DNA from: Limnovirga soli
Lineage (GTDB): Bacteria > Bacteroidota > Bacteroidia > Chitinophagales > Chitinophagaceae
Reading direction: 5' to 3'
DNA length: 64,000 nt
Assembly (NCBI RefSeq): GCF_013106755.1
Contig: NZ_WHPF01000015.1
Coordinates: 62,001-126,000 of the forward strand
The notes below the pieces were generated by a model that saw only the letters and a list, made by a program, of their open reading frames with translations, did not search any database and was not told the origin of the DNA. The translations under genes and the position numbers were made by a program. Below are positions 1 through 9,235 of this stretch, piece after piece (position 1 is the stretch's first letter; the number at the start of each line of letters is the position of its first letter).

Positions 1-641
1 TTTACCAGGTCTCCGGTAAATAAAATAATATCGGGGTTTTGTGCCAGCACCAAATCAACCCCTTTTTGAACGGCGGCCTTATCGTTAAAGCTACCGCTAT
101 GTATATCACTAATATGTACAATTTTAAACCCTTTAAAAGCTGCCGGCAGGTTGTTAAATGCCAGCTTAACTTTTTTAACCTGGTAATTATATTTATTAGA
201 AAAACCATATAGCAAAGTAGAAAAAAGTCCACCACCTAAGGCAATACCCAGCCAGCTTAAAAACACACTACGGGTAATGGCTCCTTCCTGTGCAAAATTG
301 GCACCGGTGCCGGGGAACAACTTTGCCATAAGCCACATGCTGCCGCGGCGAATATCATCTACCAGGAAAAAAACACTACCAATGATTTTGGCAAAAAACA
401 ACCCCACCAAAATGGCAAACACATAATTTCTAAACGCAATATTGGTTTGAAAAAATTGTACAAACGGGAACAATGCAATGGTAATAATGCCAATGGCAGA
501 TATGGACCAGTAAATGGAATAGATGGTCCATTTCATTTTCTCAGAACTGTTTTGCGATACTGTGCGCAGAGCCATAAACACATAGCAATCTATCAATAGC
601 ATTACAATTAAAATAATCCACCAGCTGGATGTATTGCGCAT
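1..641 (-). CDS. membrane metallophosphoesterase (3' end outside the window)
   Basis: The open frame begins at the ATG at 641 and runs off the left edge, giving 213 residues. The first ~130 residues are mostly hydrophobic and look like about four membrane helices (for example IILIVMLLIDCYVF and YVFAILVGLFFAKIIG). The frame then enters a calcineurin-like phosphoesterase domain with FKIVHISDIHSG, the D-x-H metal-binding motif, and further on ILFTGDLV, the G-D motif. Known family members are membrane-anchored YkuE-like phosphoesterases, often acting on phospholipids or UDP-sugar lipids; the substrate here cannot be told. The missing C-terminal part should carry the GNH[DE] and GHxH motifs. It is read in the same direction as the polysaccharide locus but is separated from it by 386 bp with a repeat. 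Confidence 0.85.
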   Translation of the reverse strand, partial: MRNTSSWWIILIVMLLIDCYVFMALRTVSQNSSEKMKWTIYSIYWSISAIGIITIALFPFVQFFQTNIAFRNYVFAILVGLFFAKIIGSVFFLVDDIRRGSMWLMAKLFPGTGANFAQEGAITRSVFLSWLGIALGGGLFSTLLYGFSNKYNYQVKKVKLAFNNLPAAFKGFKIVHISDIHSGSFNDKAAVQKGVDLVLAQNPDIILFTGDLV

Positions 642-1027
642 ACCAAATAATTTTTTACAAAGTACAATAAATACACAGAGATTGTTCGCAACTATTCTAT
701 AAATGGTTACCCGTAAATTATCTGCTATTTATTTTGAGCCCGACTGTACAGCTTTATTGGGCTGTACTTGCGTCGCACACTGCAGGGTTCGGGGTGCATG
801 GCGGCTGAGCTAAGATTATCTGGGAAAGACTAAGCAAATGCTTGAAGAGGCTGATTAACCAATAGCTTTTTAAGGTTATCAGATAAAATTGGTTGATGAT
901 TACTTTTGTATCTGCACGTTTCTATAAATACAATTAGACAATGCTGTACAAAAAATTATCCATCTTCCTCCTCTTCTTTCAAATCAATCAGCCCTGACTA
1001 TTAAACTTCAACAAGAATGTTGAGATC
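642..1027. other. intergenic region with a repeat and a hairpin
   Basis: No credible gene is seen. The part from 761 to 803 is a family 1 repeat copy. A hairpin of seven perfect base pairs (GTACAGC/GCTGTAC, 746-767, eight-base loop) overlaps its left edge and could end transcription of the upstream glycosyltransferase gene, though no strong T-run follows. The rest is AT-rich and unremarkable. Confidence 0.6.
761..803 (+). repeat. family 1 repeat, subtype B
   Basis: Contains TACTTGCGTCGCACAC followed by TGCAGGGTTC and ATGGCGGC, the right end of subtype B. The TTTA before ACTTG is changed to TGTA. Confidence 0.8.
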
Positions 1028-2158
1028 TTATTTACCCATCATTCCTCTATACAAATCAATAATCTCGTTTACCTGTTTGGTTAAAGAGTAATACTTAATT
1101 ACAAATTCACGGGCTTTGCTGCTTTGGGTAAAATAGCTTTCCGGGTTTTGGGTGTATGCTACTACTTCATCTGCAATTGCTTCGGGGTTAAAGCCATCAA
1201 ACTTGTAACCTACCCCACCAAAATCTAATTGCTTAATACCGCCCACATTGCTTACAACAGGTATACAGCCGCAACTCATGGCTTCTAATAATGCGAGTGG
1301 TAAACCTTCAAAATCGCTGGTAAGCAAAAAAATATCAATTTGCTTGTAAACGCTTAATGTATCGTTTAGTTTGCCGGGTAATTGTATAATACCATCCAGT
1401 TTGTATTCAGTAATTTTTTGGCGCAGCATATCATCATCAGGGCCATCGCCTACCATGATAAATTGTATGGCCGGATTTTTTTTATGTATTGCTGCTGCAA
1501 CTTCCACCCACCTGTCTACCCGTTTTTGCGGACGAAACCTGGCCACTAAACCTACCGTTAAAGTTTGTGCCGGCTGCAATTGCATACGGTGGTTACAGTA
1601 AAATTTATTGGTATCTATGCCGTTTAAAATAGTGATTTCCTTTTGGGTTTTAAAAAACCAGCCCTTGCGGTATTTACGCACTACTTCGCCTACTTCTTCT
1701 GATACATAAATCAGGCAATCAAAAAAACCATAGGTTAAACCACTCAGGTAATAATTGTATTTATCGTAAAAGTTTACCAGGTTATGTTCGCTGTAAATAA
1801 ATTTGGTTTTGCGGCAAAACAATTTTGCTACAATGCCCATCCAGCCGGCAACTGGTAAGTGCATATGCACTACATCGTATTGGCCTTTGGCAATATCACG
1901 TAAAAACTGAATGTATTGAAACAGAAAAGCAGGGGTAGTAATACGGTAATAAAAGAAGTTGCGGATATTGGGTGCTACTTCATCCTTTAAACCCAGCTTT
2001 TTATGATCGAGCACAAACACATCAGAAATAATTTGCTCTTTAAACTCCCGTTGCGCAAAAAATTCACGTAATAATACTTCGGCGCCGCCATAGCTAAATA
2101 CGCGTATTACATGTGCTACTTTTATTTTACCGTTTGTTGCTGTGTTTGTTGTTTCCAT
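1028..2158 (-). CDS. GT4-type glycosyltransferase of the exopolysaccharide locus
   Basis: This 376-residue protein is a retaining GT-B glycosyltransferase of family 4. The N-terminal Rossmann half carries the SYGGAEVLL acceptor loop (about residues 22-30) and SEHN. The C-terminal half has NGIDTNKF, GLVARFRPQKRVD and the E-x7-E signature EGLPLALLE (residues 284-292) followed by GCIPVVSNVGG. No signal peptide or membrane helix is seen, so it should act on the cytoplasmic face, adding a sugar from a nucleotide donor to the lipid-linked repeat unit. It is the only glycosyltransferase inside the locus, so others, including the initiating phosphosugar transferase, must be encoded elsewhere. A family 1 repeat lies in the 103 bp separating it from the upstream sulfotransferase gene. 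Confidence 0.9.
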   Translation of the reverse strand: METTNTATNGKIKVAHVIRVFSYGGAEVLLREFFAQREFKEQIISDVFVLDHKKLGLKDEVAPNIRNFFYYRITTPAFLFQYIQFLRDIAKGQYDVVHMHLPVAGWMGIVAKLFCRKTKFIYSEHNLVNFYDKYNYYLSGLTYGFFDCLIYVSEEVGEVVRKYRKGWFFKTQKEITILNGIDTNKFYCNHRMQLQPAQTLTVGLVARFRPQKRVDRWVEVAAAIHKKNPAIQFIMVGDGPDDDMLRQKITEYKLDGIIQLPGKLNDTLSVYKQIDIFLLTSDFEGLPLALLEAMSCGCIPVVSNVGGIKQLDFGGVGYKFDGFNPEAIADEVVAYTQNPESYFTQSSKAREFVIKYYSLTKQVNEIIDLYRGMMGK

Positions 2159-2192
2159 TGTGCTGTGCTATTTTGCCGCATTTACTTGTTGC

Positions 2193-2220
2193 CGTACAAG
2201 AGTGCGACGCAAGTAAAGCT
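2193..2220 (-). repeat. family 1 repeat, subtype A
   Basis: Reverse copy reading GTACAAGAGTGCGACGCAAG then TAAAGCT on the plus strand. With the forward copy at 3275 it brackets the sulfotransferase gene 2262-3209. Confidence 0.9.
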
Positions 2221-2261
2221 GCCATTGCATATGCGGCCGGGCTAATACGTTTTACTTTTGT

Positions 2262-3209
2262 TTAATTGGTATATGGCGCTACAATTTCAAGAATGCGTTG
2301 CTTTGTTTCGTTGCTAAACACCAATTTTTTTGAGCTAACCACATTGCGGTTACTTACTACCATTTCTTCTATGTATTTATCTACATTTTGCGATGCTGGC
2401 AAACCTGCAAAATCGAGTATTTTTTTCACCAGTGCTTTGGGGTCTTTTACAAATTCCTCGTAGCGGGTTTCTAAAATGGGTACACCGGTTTTTTTAATTT
2501 CCATTTCGGTGGTTTCCATTAGTTTGCGGTATTGAAAGGCAGTAATTAAAGCGGGGTCGTGATACAGCTTTTCTGCCTCGGTTTCTTCTTCTTTTGTATA
2601 GGCACCTACCCACCATAAACGGTTAATACCCTTGGTTTGCCAAAAACCAACCTGTAACCAGGAACGCACAGTGGCAATGGGTTCACGGGCAATACTTATA
2701 AAAATAGCATCGGGAAATATACTGGTTAAATATTCCAGCCTTGCAGGGCCGGTAAACTTAATAATCAACCTTTGCCTGCCCTGGTATTTTACCTGTTTGG
2801 CAAGGTGGGTACGTATGGTTTTTTTCTCTTCGGCAGTTGCTTTTTCGCCCAACAAAAATCCACGCGAAAAATCTATTCTTTTACCGGTAATATATTCCCA
2901 AAAAGCATAACGCTCAATAGGATTAAAAATAAGGAGATTTAAAAAATTACCCCATTTTTGGCGGGTGTTTTTGCTGTTACCCACAAAGGTCCAAAACTTA
3001 ATCAGGCGCCACCATTTGTTATCAAAAAAGCGGCGCAGGTAATTAATGGCGGCCGAATGGGTAAATAATTCCTGGTAATTATTATGCCAGGCTAATTGCT
3101 CGTGCTGAAAAATAATTTCAGAAATAATAGTGGTGCCGGAGCGGCCACTGCCAAAAATAATGATCGGCTTTTGCAGCAATTCTTCATATTTAATTGGCGA
3201 GTCACTCAT
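2262..3209 (-). CDS. sulfotransferase family protein (paralogue 1)
   Basis: This 315-residue protein is a PAPS-dependent sulfotransferase by its nucleotide-binding motifs. The 5'-phosphosulfate loop is IIIFGSGRSGTT (to residue 27) and the 3'-phosphate-binding segment is FISIAREPIATVRSWL. It closely resembles the proteins encoded at 3331-4245 and 9379-10275; all three share a loop of the type WxxNYQ, the phrase INYLRR or NLLRS, a fixed FSRGFL segment and LWWxGAYT. It lacks a signal peptide and should be cytoplasmic, transferring sulfate to a saccharide of the locus. The acceptor is unknown. Family 1 repeats lie on both sides of the gene in opposite orientation, which may reflect how it was inserted or duplicated. 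Confidence 0.88.
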   Translation of the reverse strand: MSDSPIKYEELLQKPIIIFGSGRSGTTIISEIIFQHEQLAWHNNYQELFTHSAAINYLRRFFDNKWWRLIKFWTFVGNSKNTRQKWGNFLNLLIFNPIERYAFWEYITGKRIDFSRGFLLGEKATAEEKKTIRTHLAKQVKYQGRQRLIIKFTGPARLEYLTSIFPDAIFISIAREPIATVRSWLQVGFWQTKGINRLWWVGAYTKEEETEAEKLYHDPALITAFQYRKLMETTEMEIKKTGVPILETRYEEFVKDPKALVKKILDFAGLPASQNVDKYIEEMVVSNRNVVSSKKLVFSNETKQRILEIVAPYTN

Positions 3210-3274
3210 ATGCTATAAGGTTGTTTATATAAGCAGTTTATAATTAAGTTAGCCAGGCTGTACCATTTTACCGG

Positions 3275-3300
3275 GCTTTACTTGCGTCGCACTCTTGTAC
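3275..3300 (+). repeat. family 1 repeat, subtype A
   Basis: Exact GCTTTACTTGCGTCGCAC core followed by TCTTGTAC. It lies between two sulfotransferase genes. Confidence 0.92.
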
Positions 3301-3330
3301 GCCAGCAAGTACAGCAGCAGGTGTGTTTGG

Positions 3331-4245
3331 CTAGCCGTTTACAATTTCCAGAATACGCTTTTTTGTTTCTTCGCTCATCTCTGTTTTGGCAGATGCAGCT
3401 GCACGGTTATTTCTGTTTTGAACAGAAATTTTATCCATAAAATCATCCACAAATTTTGATGATGCAAGGCCAACAGCCTGCATCATATCTGCAATAAACT
3501 GCCTGGGCTGTTTTACAAAATCCTCGTAATTGGCTGCATAAACATTGGCATGCAGTTTTTTGGTTTCGTAGGCCGTAGCTTCCATTATTTTTTTATACTG
3601 GTAGGCTGCAAATAAAGCCTGATCGTGTGACAGAGATTTAGCTTCGGCCAATTCGGCATCGCTGTAGGCGCCCGTCCACCAAAGCTGATCGGTGATTTGA
3701 TTGCTCCAATGAATTTCCAGCCAGGAGCGAACGGTAGAAACTGGTTCCCTGTTAATTTGCACAAACACGGCATCAGGAAAAATGCTGGACAAATATTCCA
3801 TACGGGCCGGGCCGGTAAGTTTAAAAGCCAGCCTTTTGCGGTTTTGGTATTTTACCATTTTTGCAAAGTGAATGCGCATGCGGTTGGCTTCTTCTTCGGT
3901 AGCTCGTTCATTTAATAAAAAGCCTCTGGAAAAATCTATTCTGGGGCCGGTAATGGCTTCCCAAAAATCATAACGTTCTATAGGCCTGAAATATAGCTGA
4001 TTAATAAGTGATTTGTTGTTTTGAGTGTTCATCCCAATAATATGCCACATGCTATTATCAAACACACGACGCAGGTAATTAATAGCTGCAGATTTGGGCA
4101 ACAGCTCCTGATAATTTGAATGCCAGGCCAGGTCTTCGTGACGAAAAATAATATCAGATATTACGGTAGTGCCCGAACGGCCTGTACCGAAAATGATAAT
4201 TGGTTTTTCAATCAGGTGTTTATGTTTCAACAAAAAATTACTCAT
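3331..4245 (-). CDS. sulfotransferase family protein (paralogue 2)
   Basis: This 304-residue paralogue of the neighbouring sulfotransferase has IIIFGTGRSGTT (to residue 27) as the 5'-PSB loop and FVQINREPVSTVRSWL as the 3'-PB segment. It keeps AINYLRRVFDN, RIDFSRGFLLNER and LWWTGAY, so it likely shares the overall fold with paralogues 1 and 3. Its C-terminal region, from about residue 250, has diverged, including a Q-N-R-N-N-R-A-A-A-S-A-K stretch. It sits 31 bp downstream of the polymerase-like gene, consistent with cotranscription. Function is inferred as sulfation of the polysaccharide repeat unit before export; which sugar position is modified cannot be seen. Confidence 0.88.
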   Translation of the reverse strand: MSNFLLKHKHLIEKPIIIFGTGRSGTTVISDIIFRHEDLAWHSNYQELLPKSAAINYLRRVFDNSMWHIIGMNTQNNKSLINQLYFRPIERYDFWEAITGPRIDFSRGFLLNERATEEEANRMRIHFAKMVKYQNRKRLAFKLTGPARMEYLSSIFPDAVFVQINREPVSTVRSWLEIHWSNQITDQLWWTGAYSDAELAEAKSLSHDQALFAAYQYKKIMEATAYETKKLHANVYAANYEDFVKQPRQFIADMMQAVGLASSKFVDDFMDKISVQNRNNRAAASAKTEMSEETKKRILEIVNG

Positions 4246-4276
4246 AGTTATTATGCCATATTAATAATTGAGATGC

Positions 4277-5734
4277 TTACATATTTGTAGGTATATAGGC
4301 CAGGCTTGGATCCTCCATTGGATCGGGCAAACCATGTATATAAGATATTTTCCGGTTTTTCATGGCCTGCTCTACAGGCATACGATACAATATATAAATG
4401 CCAAAAACCAAAATCATATTATACCAAAGTGTTGACTCCCAAACACGACTAATAAACAAGCCCGCAAATATGGAAATAAAATAACTGATACTTGGTGCAG
4501 CCAATAGAATATCATTATACTTGATGGCAAACATAAAATTCTTATAGGCATGGTACAGAATAGTACAGACGACAGTCATAAAAAATAAAAAGCCTACATA
4601 CCCATACTCTACCGCATACTCCACAAAAGTGTTGTGCATAACGTGGTCATCAATACCCGGTGCATATTTACTAACCGCAAAAATGGAGGCTGATTCATCA
4701 CCACCTAATCCAAAAATAGGATCTTCATGCAATGCAGCAATACCTGCGGCCCAGTAGTTTAACCTGTCACCACCACCCGCTTCTGTCATATCAATAAAAC
4801 GTTCAACGGTAGGCGAATCTTTAAATAAATAAGCCGCAACACCAACAGCAAACATTGCCGTAACCACTATCGTTAATTTAAAACCCCAATTTCGGTTCCA
4901 AAGACCAAGCATACCACCAAGCATGCCTAATACGATAAAATTTAATAACCCGTTTCTGGAAGCCAGGTTCATAATGATATATAACAGGCACCCTAGTGCA
5001 GCCAGATTTATAATTCTTTTGTACCATCCTGTTTTAACATCAAAAATGGATATATATAAAAATACACCCAGCGCATTCATGTTGGCTGAAAAGTCTCCGT
5101 GGTGCGATTCTCCAAAGTGAAGCGTTTCATATTTTGAAGAAACAGAGCCAAATAATAGCATATTCATTAGCACCAAAATTGTTAAATAGGGGGCCATATC
5201 TTTAATCAAGGTAAGTGCTCTGTATAATACATCTTTACGATGATTGATTAGCACTTTCAGGTATAGAAAAAAGAAACAGAGCTTTATTGCCTTCATGATC
5301 ATTTTAAGGTACATACCAGACAATCCCTTTTTACCCATTAACGGTAACAGAAATTCTATGATTTCATGGTGCATATTAAATGTCATTATACCAACAATAA
5401 TAAAAACACCAAAACCCAGAAAAATCATCACAAATTTAAAGGGCACCATTTTACCATTCCGTTGAAGATAATCATAGGCAAAGAAGGGTGCTGCCAGCAT
5501 AATGGCTGTAGATTCTGCCTGCGAGGAAGAATCTTCAGTTTTAAAAGACCCTTCTATACAAGCAATAAACAACAATACTGGCACTATATAAGCCCTATCG
5601 AGCATGATTAGTGGCAATGCTACTGCCAGCATAGGATATGCGTTATTCAGGTACATGGAAAGAAAAGCAGAACCCAATAATGCAAAGTTTGCTGTCCAGT
5701 ACCAGAGGTCTTTTATTTTAATATCCGTATTCAT
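4277..5734 (-). CDS. O-antigen polymerase/ligase-like membrane protein (Wzy-type)
   Basis: This 485-residue protein has about ten to twelve hydrophobic helices and a periplasmic loop motif typical of the O-antigen ligase/polymerase family: GLGGDES followed by DDHVMHNTFVEYAVEYGYVG near residues 345-380. In this family the His-Asn-Thr-Phe-x-Glu region lies at the active site, and the enzyme joins lipid-linked oligosaccharides at the periplasmic face of the inner membrane. Position in a locus with a Wzx-like flippase and Wza/Wzc-like proteins argues for polymerase rather than LPS ligase. Ligase cannot be excluded from sequence alone. The ATG at 5734 leaves 83 bp to the upstream sulfotransferase gene. 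Confidence 0.82.
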   Translation of the reverse strand: MNTDIKIKDLWYWTANFALLGSAFLSMYLNNAYPMLAVALPLIMLDRAYIVPVLLFIACIEGSFKTEDSSSQAESTAIMLAAPFFAYDYLQRNGKMVPFKFVMIFLGFGVFIIVGIMTFNMHHEIIEFLLPLMGKKGLSGMYLKMIMKAIKLCFFFLYLKVLINHRKDVLYRALTLIKDMAPYLTILVLMNMLLFGSVSSKYETLHFGESHHGDFSANMNALGVFLYISIFDVKTGWYKRIINLAALGCLLYIIMNLASRNGLLNFIVLGMLGGMLGLWNRNWGFKLTIVVTAMFAVGVAAYLFKDSPTVERFIDMTEAGGGDRLNYWAAGIAALHEDPIFGLGGDESASIFAVSKYAPGIDDHVMHNTFVEYAVEYGYVGFLFFMTVVCTILYHAYKNFMFAIKYNDILLAAPSISYFISIFAGLFISRVWESTLWYNMILVFGIYILYRMPVEQAMKNRKISYIHGLPDPMEDPSLAYIPTNM

Positions 5735-5817
5735 AACAATTTATTAAAAGTGCCTTGTTAAATATGTTCATCAACAAAGTACATATTATAAAAAGAGACT
5801 GTTGTTTGTATGCGCAG

Positions 5818-6738
5818 TTAACCCTTTTTCTCCTTAGCAATAGTGGGATTCCAACTGGCAAAACTTCTACCCATGATTTTTTCCAATTCTGCTATATCTT
5901 CTTTATAAATATCCCAAAGATAAAGCCTGTCTTCCATACCAAGTCTTGGCGGTTCTTTGGTTTTCCACGATTTTTTTAACCTGTCTTTGATAAATTTTGG
6001 AGTAATATCAATCAGGTAACGGGTGCCTTTAATTCCAAATAACTTATTGGTAATTTTATTTGCCTTTCTATCAAAATGAAAGTTTACTATTTCTTTATTG
6101 GGTACTATAAAGCTATCATCTACGCCAAGAAAAGAAAATAAACTGCTCATGGTACCATCAAAATCGTTTTTCAGGTCATCCAATAAAACCACTTTTATCT
6201 GTGAGGGTGCAAATCGTTTATAATAAGAGTTCAATATTTCTGCAAACATGCCACCCTGCACATAAGTACGTAATCTTTTTTCATCAGTACTAAAATTGCC
6301 TGTTGCATTTGTCCATGTTTTCTCCCCTTCCTCACCTTCCAGCGTAACATATTTCATTTGCGCAAGGTTTACATCTATAGCTTCTCTAAATGGTAATAAT
6401 TCTTTACCCATACCTTTTTGCATTAACCAGCTGGAAAATGCCCTGTCTAATGGGTTTCTAAAACACAAAACCAGTTTGATGTCCGGGAAATGGGTTTTAA
6501 TTCTGTCTGCTACAAATGGCAAAAAACTATAGCTGGGTGTAGCTTCGCCAATGGCTTTTGCATTGCCGGCATCTTCAAAATTTTTGGCATAATATTCCAT
6601 TCCTTTGCTATAATGCAAACTAAAAAACCTTGTTTCTTTAACTTTTGCCGTAAACACCTGCGGATGTTGGCCCAAATAAAAGTGTAAAGATGTTGATGCA
6701 CATTTTGGCGGACCTATAATGATAAAATTCGGATACAT
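5818..6738 (-). CDS. sulfotransferase, heparan-sulfotransferase-like type
   Basis: This 306-residue protein belongs to a different sulfotransferase subgroup from the three GRSGTT paralogues. Its 5'-PSB loop is FIIIGPPKCASTSLHF (P-x-K-C-x-S-T, residues 9-17) and its 3'-PB segment is LVLCFRNPLDRAFSSWL, with the Arg and Ser that bind the 3'-phosphate. This layout matches carbohydrate sulfotransferases of the heparan N-/3-O-sulfotransferase type, where the Lys of the loop helps catalysis. EATPSYSF and a KVVLLDDL strand are also typical. It starts at the ATG at 6738, 35 bp after the next upstream gene. It probably sulfates a sugar in the exopolysaccharide; hydroxyl or amino acceptor is undetermined. 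Confidence 0.88.
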   Translation of the reverse strand: MYPNFIIIGPPKCASTSLHFYLGQHPQVFTAKVKETRFFSLHYSKGMEYYAKNFEDAGNAKAIGEATPSYSFLPFVADRIKTHFPDIKLVLCFRNPLDRAFSSWLMQKGMGKELLPFREAIDVNLAQMKYVTLEGEEGEKTWTNATGNFSTDEKRLRTYVQGGMFAEILNSYYKRFAPSQIKVVLLDDLKNDFDGTMSSLFSFLGVDDSFIVPNKEIVNFHFDRKANKITNKLFGIKGTRYLIDITPKFIKDRLKKSWKTKEPPRLGMEDRLYLWDIYKEDIAELEKIMGRSFASWNPTIAKEKKG

Positions 6739-6773
6739 GCTCTTTAAGTTTACTATTCGGTAAAATATATGTT

Positions 6774-7523
6774 TTAATCTAGATATTTTTCATAGCCCCT
6801 GGCCAGCAACCAGTCTTTCATTTCCTTGTAATTCTCTACCATATCTTCCAATTTGCCAGGGTTCAATTTTTTAGATACCGGTTCAATTTTCATTTGGGTA
6901 ACATTAAGATAATCCTGCAAGTCTGCAATGGTGTTATCCCAATTTTCAAAATCCTCGTAATACACAATTTTTCTATTTAAGCCAGCTGATGCATTTTCCA
7001 GTTGTTTGTTAAAACCTTCAATTTGCTGCATTTTATTACCCAATTCGTTCAAATCTATTTTAAACTTAGGTATAGCATCAGTTTTTACACCAGATTCGTT
7101 GTGATATACTTTCGTAGAGCGGGCTCTTAAATCAGATAATGTATTACGCAAACTATTCTTGCGTATCAGTACTATCACTTTTACATCATTCTTTTTCAAA
7201 TAACTAAAAATACCTGGTGTATAATAGGTTTGAAAATGCATTAACTTAAATCCCCGGGCAGTAATACCATCATTTCTGGAAGCAAAAAATTTATTCAAAA
7301 AACCAGACAGGGTTAAATAGATTTTAGGGTAGTTGATAACATAATTTAGTTTGTTACCAATTACTGGTAAACGCCAAAATTTATATTTATACTCTGTATG
7401 GTATATGTCGCCTTTAAAGAAAAAAACTTCACCGGCACACAAAATTTCCGGATGCGTATCCAATGATTTAATCAATAAAGTAGATCCTGTACGGGGCGTA
7501 GTAAAAATGATAAACTTGGTCAT
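6774..7523 (-). CDS. small sulfotransferase-like protein (Stf0/LPS type)
   Basis: This 249-residue protein opens with FIIFTTPRTGSTLL (residues 4-17), a PSB loop of the P-R-T/S-G-S-T type seen in Stf0-like and other bacterial sulfotransferases. Further on VIVLIRKNSLRNTLSDL supplies the Arg and Ser of the 3'-PB segment. IVYYEDFENW resembles the YEDL/YEDF strand that follows in the family. It lies 10 bp from the end of the flippase gene, so the two are almost certainly cotranscribed. It is the most divergent of the five sulfotransferase-like proteins here; it may act on a different acceptor. Confidence 0.82.
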   Translation of the reverse strand: MTKFIIFTTPRTGSTLLIKSLDTHPEILCAGEVFFFKGDIYHTEYKYKFWRLPVIGNKLNYVINYPKIYLTLSGFLNKFFASRNDGITARGFKLMHFQTYYTPGIFSYLKKNDVKVIVLIRKNSLRNTLSDLRARSTKVYHNESGVKTDAIPKFKIDLNELGNKMQQIEGFNKQLENASAGLNRKIVYYEDFENWDNTIADLQDYLNVTQMKIEPVSKKLNPGKLEDMVENYKEMKDWLLARGYEKYLD

Positions 7524-7533
7524 GCACTATGTT

Positions 7534-9132
7534 TTATCCGTTTAATTCTTCATTTGCATTGGAAGCAGAAGCAGTAAGGGTTTCATCAACTTCCGGTAAT
7601 ATTTCTCCTTCTTCCATTTGCATCCGCCTTTTGCGGCCTCCACCCCCTTTTCCCTTTCCATTTTTTCCCTTCTTATTCTTCATTTTCATCAACTCTTTAC
7701 GTAGAGCTACAAAATCACTTCCTAATAATGAAGGCATTTTAAAAAATACCAAAGAAAAGAAAGCTCCCAATAAAGTACATAATACACCAAATGCAATAAT
7801 TTCATTATCAATAACCTGCAATAACAACCAGTATATTAAGTAAGAAGGTGCTACCGATACTACCGTTAAAAGCGCCCCATTTTTAAATGGCTGTATTATT
7901 AACGTAGCCCAGCCTTTTTTAAACACTTTACTACGTATAGTAATTAACATAGTAATATAGCTAAACACAGCCGATAAGGTTACGCCTATAGAAATACCTT
8001 TCAAATCCCAGAAACTACCAATATAAACTGCAATACAAAGCACAATTACATACTGCAATTTTCGGTTGGCATTTTTAAACACAAGGTTTTTTGCACGCAT
8101 TAATGCATCTGAAACTTTTGTGGTAATTCTAAATGGAAGTGAGAAAAATAAAATCTGCATAGGTAAAACAGCACTTAGCCATTTTGTACCTAATAAAAGC
8201 AGTACTATTGGTTTGCAAAATACAATACAAAAAAAGCTAATAGGCAATAATAAGGCATTGGAAAAAGATAAACCACGGGAAAAGAATGCATATAGCTTTT
8301 CTTCTTCGTCGTTAATTTTTACCATAAAAGGCATCATTACCTTTTGTATCATATCCCCTAAATATCTTACTGGTATATTAGATATACGGTACGAACGTTC
8401 AAATGTACCGAGTGCTGCAATAGGCACCAGTTTACCAATTTCCAGCATTATACCAAAACCACTTACAAAATTGTAAATTCTTATCAGGGTTAAACCAACA
8501 CCATAATTAAACAGGTCTTTCCAGTGGCGCAGAGTGGCCCCCAGAAAAACAGGAATTGGTTCCATTATCCAAACCATTATAAGGCGGGCTATATTATAAA
8601 ACAATATAGAGTACACCAGCGACCACACGCCATAGCCTTTCATTGCCAGTATCACACCCAATATATTAGATAATAACAGGCTTAAACTATCGCTAAAAAA
8701 TACCTGCTTAAATTTAAATTCTTTTTGTAAAAGATTTAGTGAAGATGAGCCAAGCGATAAAAAGATGAAACTTAACCCAAGCACTTTTAATACATCGGTT
8801 AATTCAGGTTGATTGTACCAGTTAGCAATAAATGGAGCAGTAGCATACATTATTAAATACATTACAACACTAACCAGTAAACTAAAAAATAATGCAGCAT
8901 TTTTATGCTGTGGTTCTACATCCTTGCGTTGCATTAAAGCATCACCCATACCTGCTTCTGAGAAAAAGCTGGCAAAATTTACAAAGGCATTGGTAATGGC
9001 CATTATACCAAATTCCTTTTTAGTAACATACCTGGCAATAATGGCATTACAAACAATTTGCGAAACAATAATTACAAATGTGTTGGCAAATTGCCACATA
9101 CCCGATTTTACCAGTTTTTGCTTATTTACCAT
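7534..9132 (-). CDS. polysaccharide flippase (Wzx/WzxC type)
   Basis: This 532-residue protein is a MOP-superfamily flippase with about 12-14 membrane helices. The N-terminus (GMWQFANTFVIIVSQIVCN, ARYVTKKEFGIMAI, FASFFSEAGMGDALMQR) is characteristic of the WzxC-like subgroup. It should move the lipid-linked repeat unit across the inner membrane for Wzy-type polymerisation. After the last helix there is an unusual tail of about 55 residues: a Lys/Gly-rich segment (KNKKGKNGKGKGGGGRKRR), then an acidic stretch and a Ser/Ala/Asn end. That tail would be cytosolic if the helix count is even, and is not part of the family fold. A family 1 inverted pair lies in front of the gene. Confidence 0.88.
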   Translation of the reverse strand: MVNKQKLVKSGMWQFANTFVIIVSQIVCNAIIARYVTKKEFGIMAITNAFVNFASFFSEAGMGDALMQRKDVEPQHKNAALFFSLLVSVVMYLIMYATAPFIANWYNQPELTDVLKVLGLSFIFLSLGSSSLNLLQKEFKFKQVFFSDSLSLLLSNILGVILAMKGYGVWSLVYSILFYNIARLIMVWIMEPIPVFLGATLRHWKDLFNYGVGLTLIRIYNFVSGFGIMLEIGKLVPIAALGTFERSYRISNIPVRYLGDMIQKVMMPFMVKINDEEEKLYAFFSRGLSFSNALLLPISFFCIVFCKPIVLLLLGTKWLSAVLPMQILFFSLPFRITTKVSDALMRAKNLVFKNANRKLQYVIVLCIAVYIGSFWDLKGISIGVTLSAVFSYITMLITIRSKVFKKGWATLIIQPFKNGALLTVVSVAPSYLIYWLLLQVIDNEIIAFGVLCTLLGAFFSLVFFKMPSLLGSDFVALRKELMKMKNKKGKNGKGKGGGGRKRRMQMEEGEILPEVDETLTASASNANEELNG

Positions 9133-9235
9133 TTAATTCAATGTCTTTTTGTATATAAAAATTAGTATGGTTTTGCTTATTTAAATTGCTATTTATGGGT
9201 TTATATTTTTTAGCCAATCAATAGTTCAATGTCAG

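Noticed and set aside
2-235. 77-codon minus-strand frame at the left edge
   Set aside because: It overlaps the metallophosphoesterase frame that starts at 641 and carries the D-x-H and G-D motifs; the 77-codon frame has no family features.
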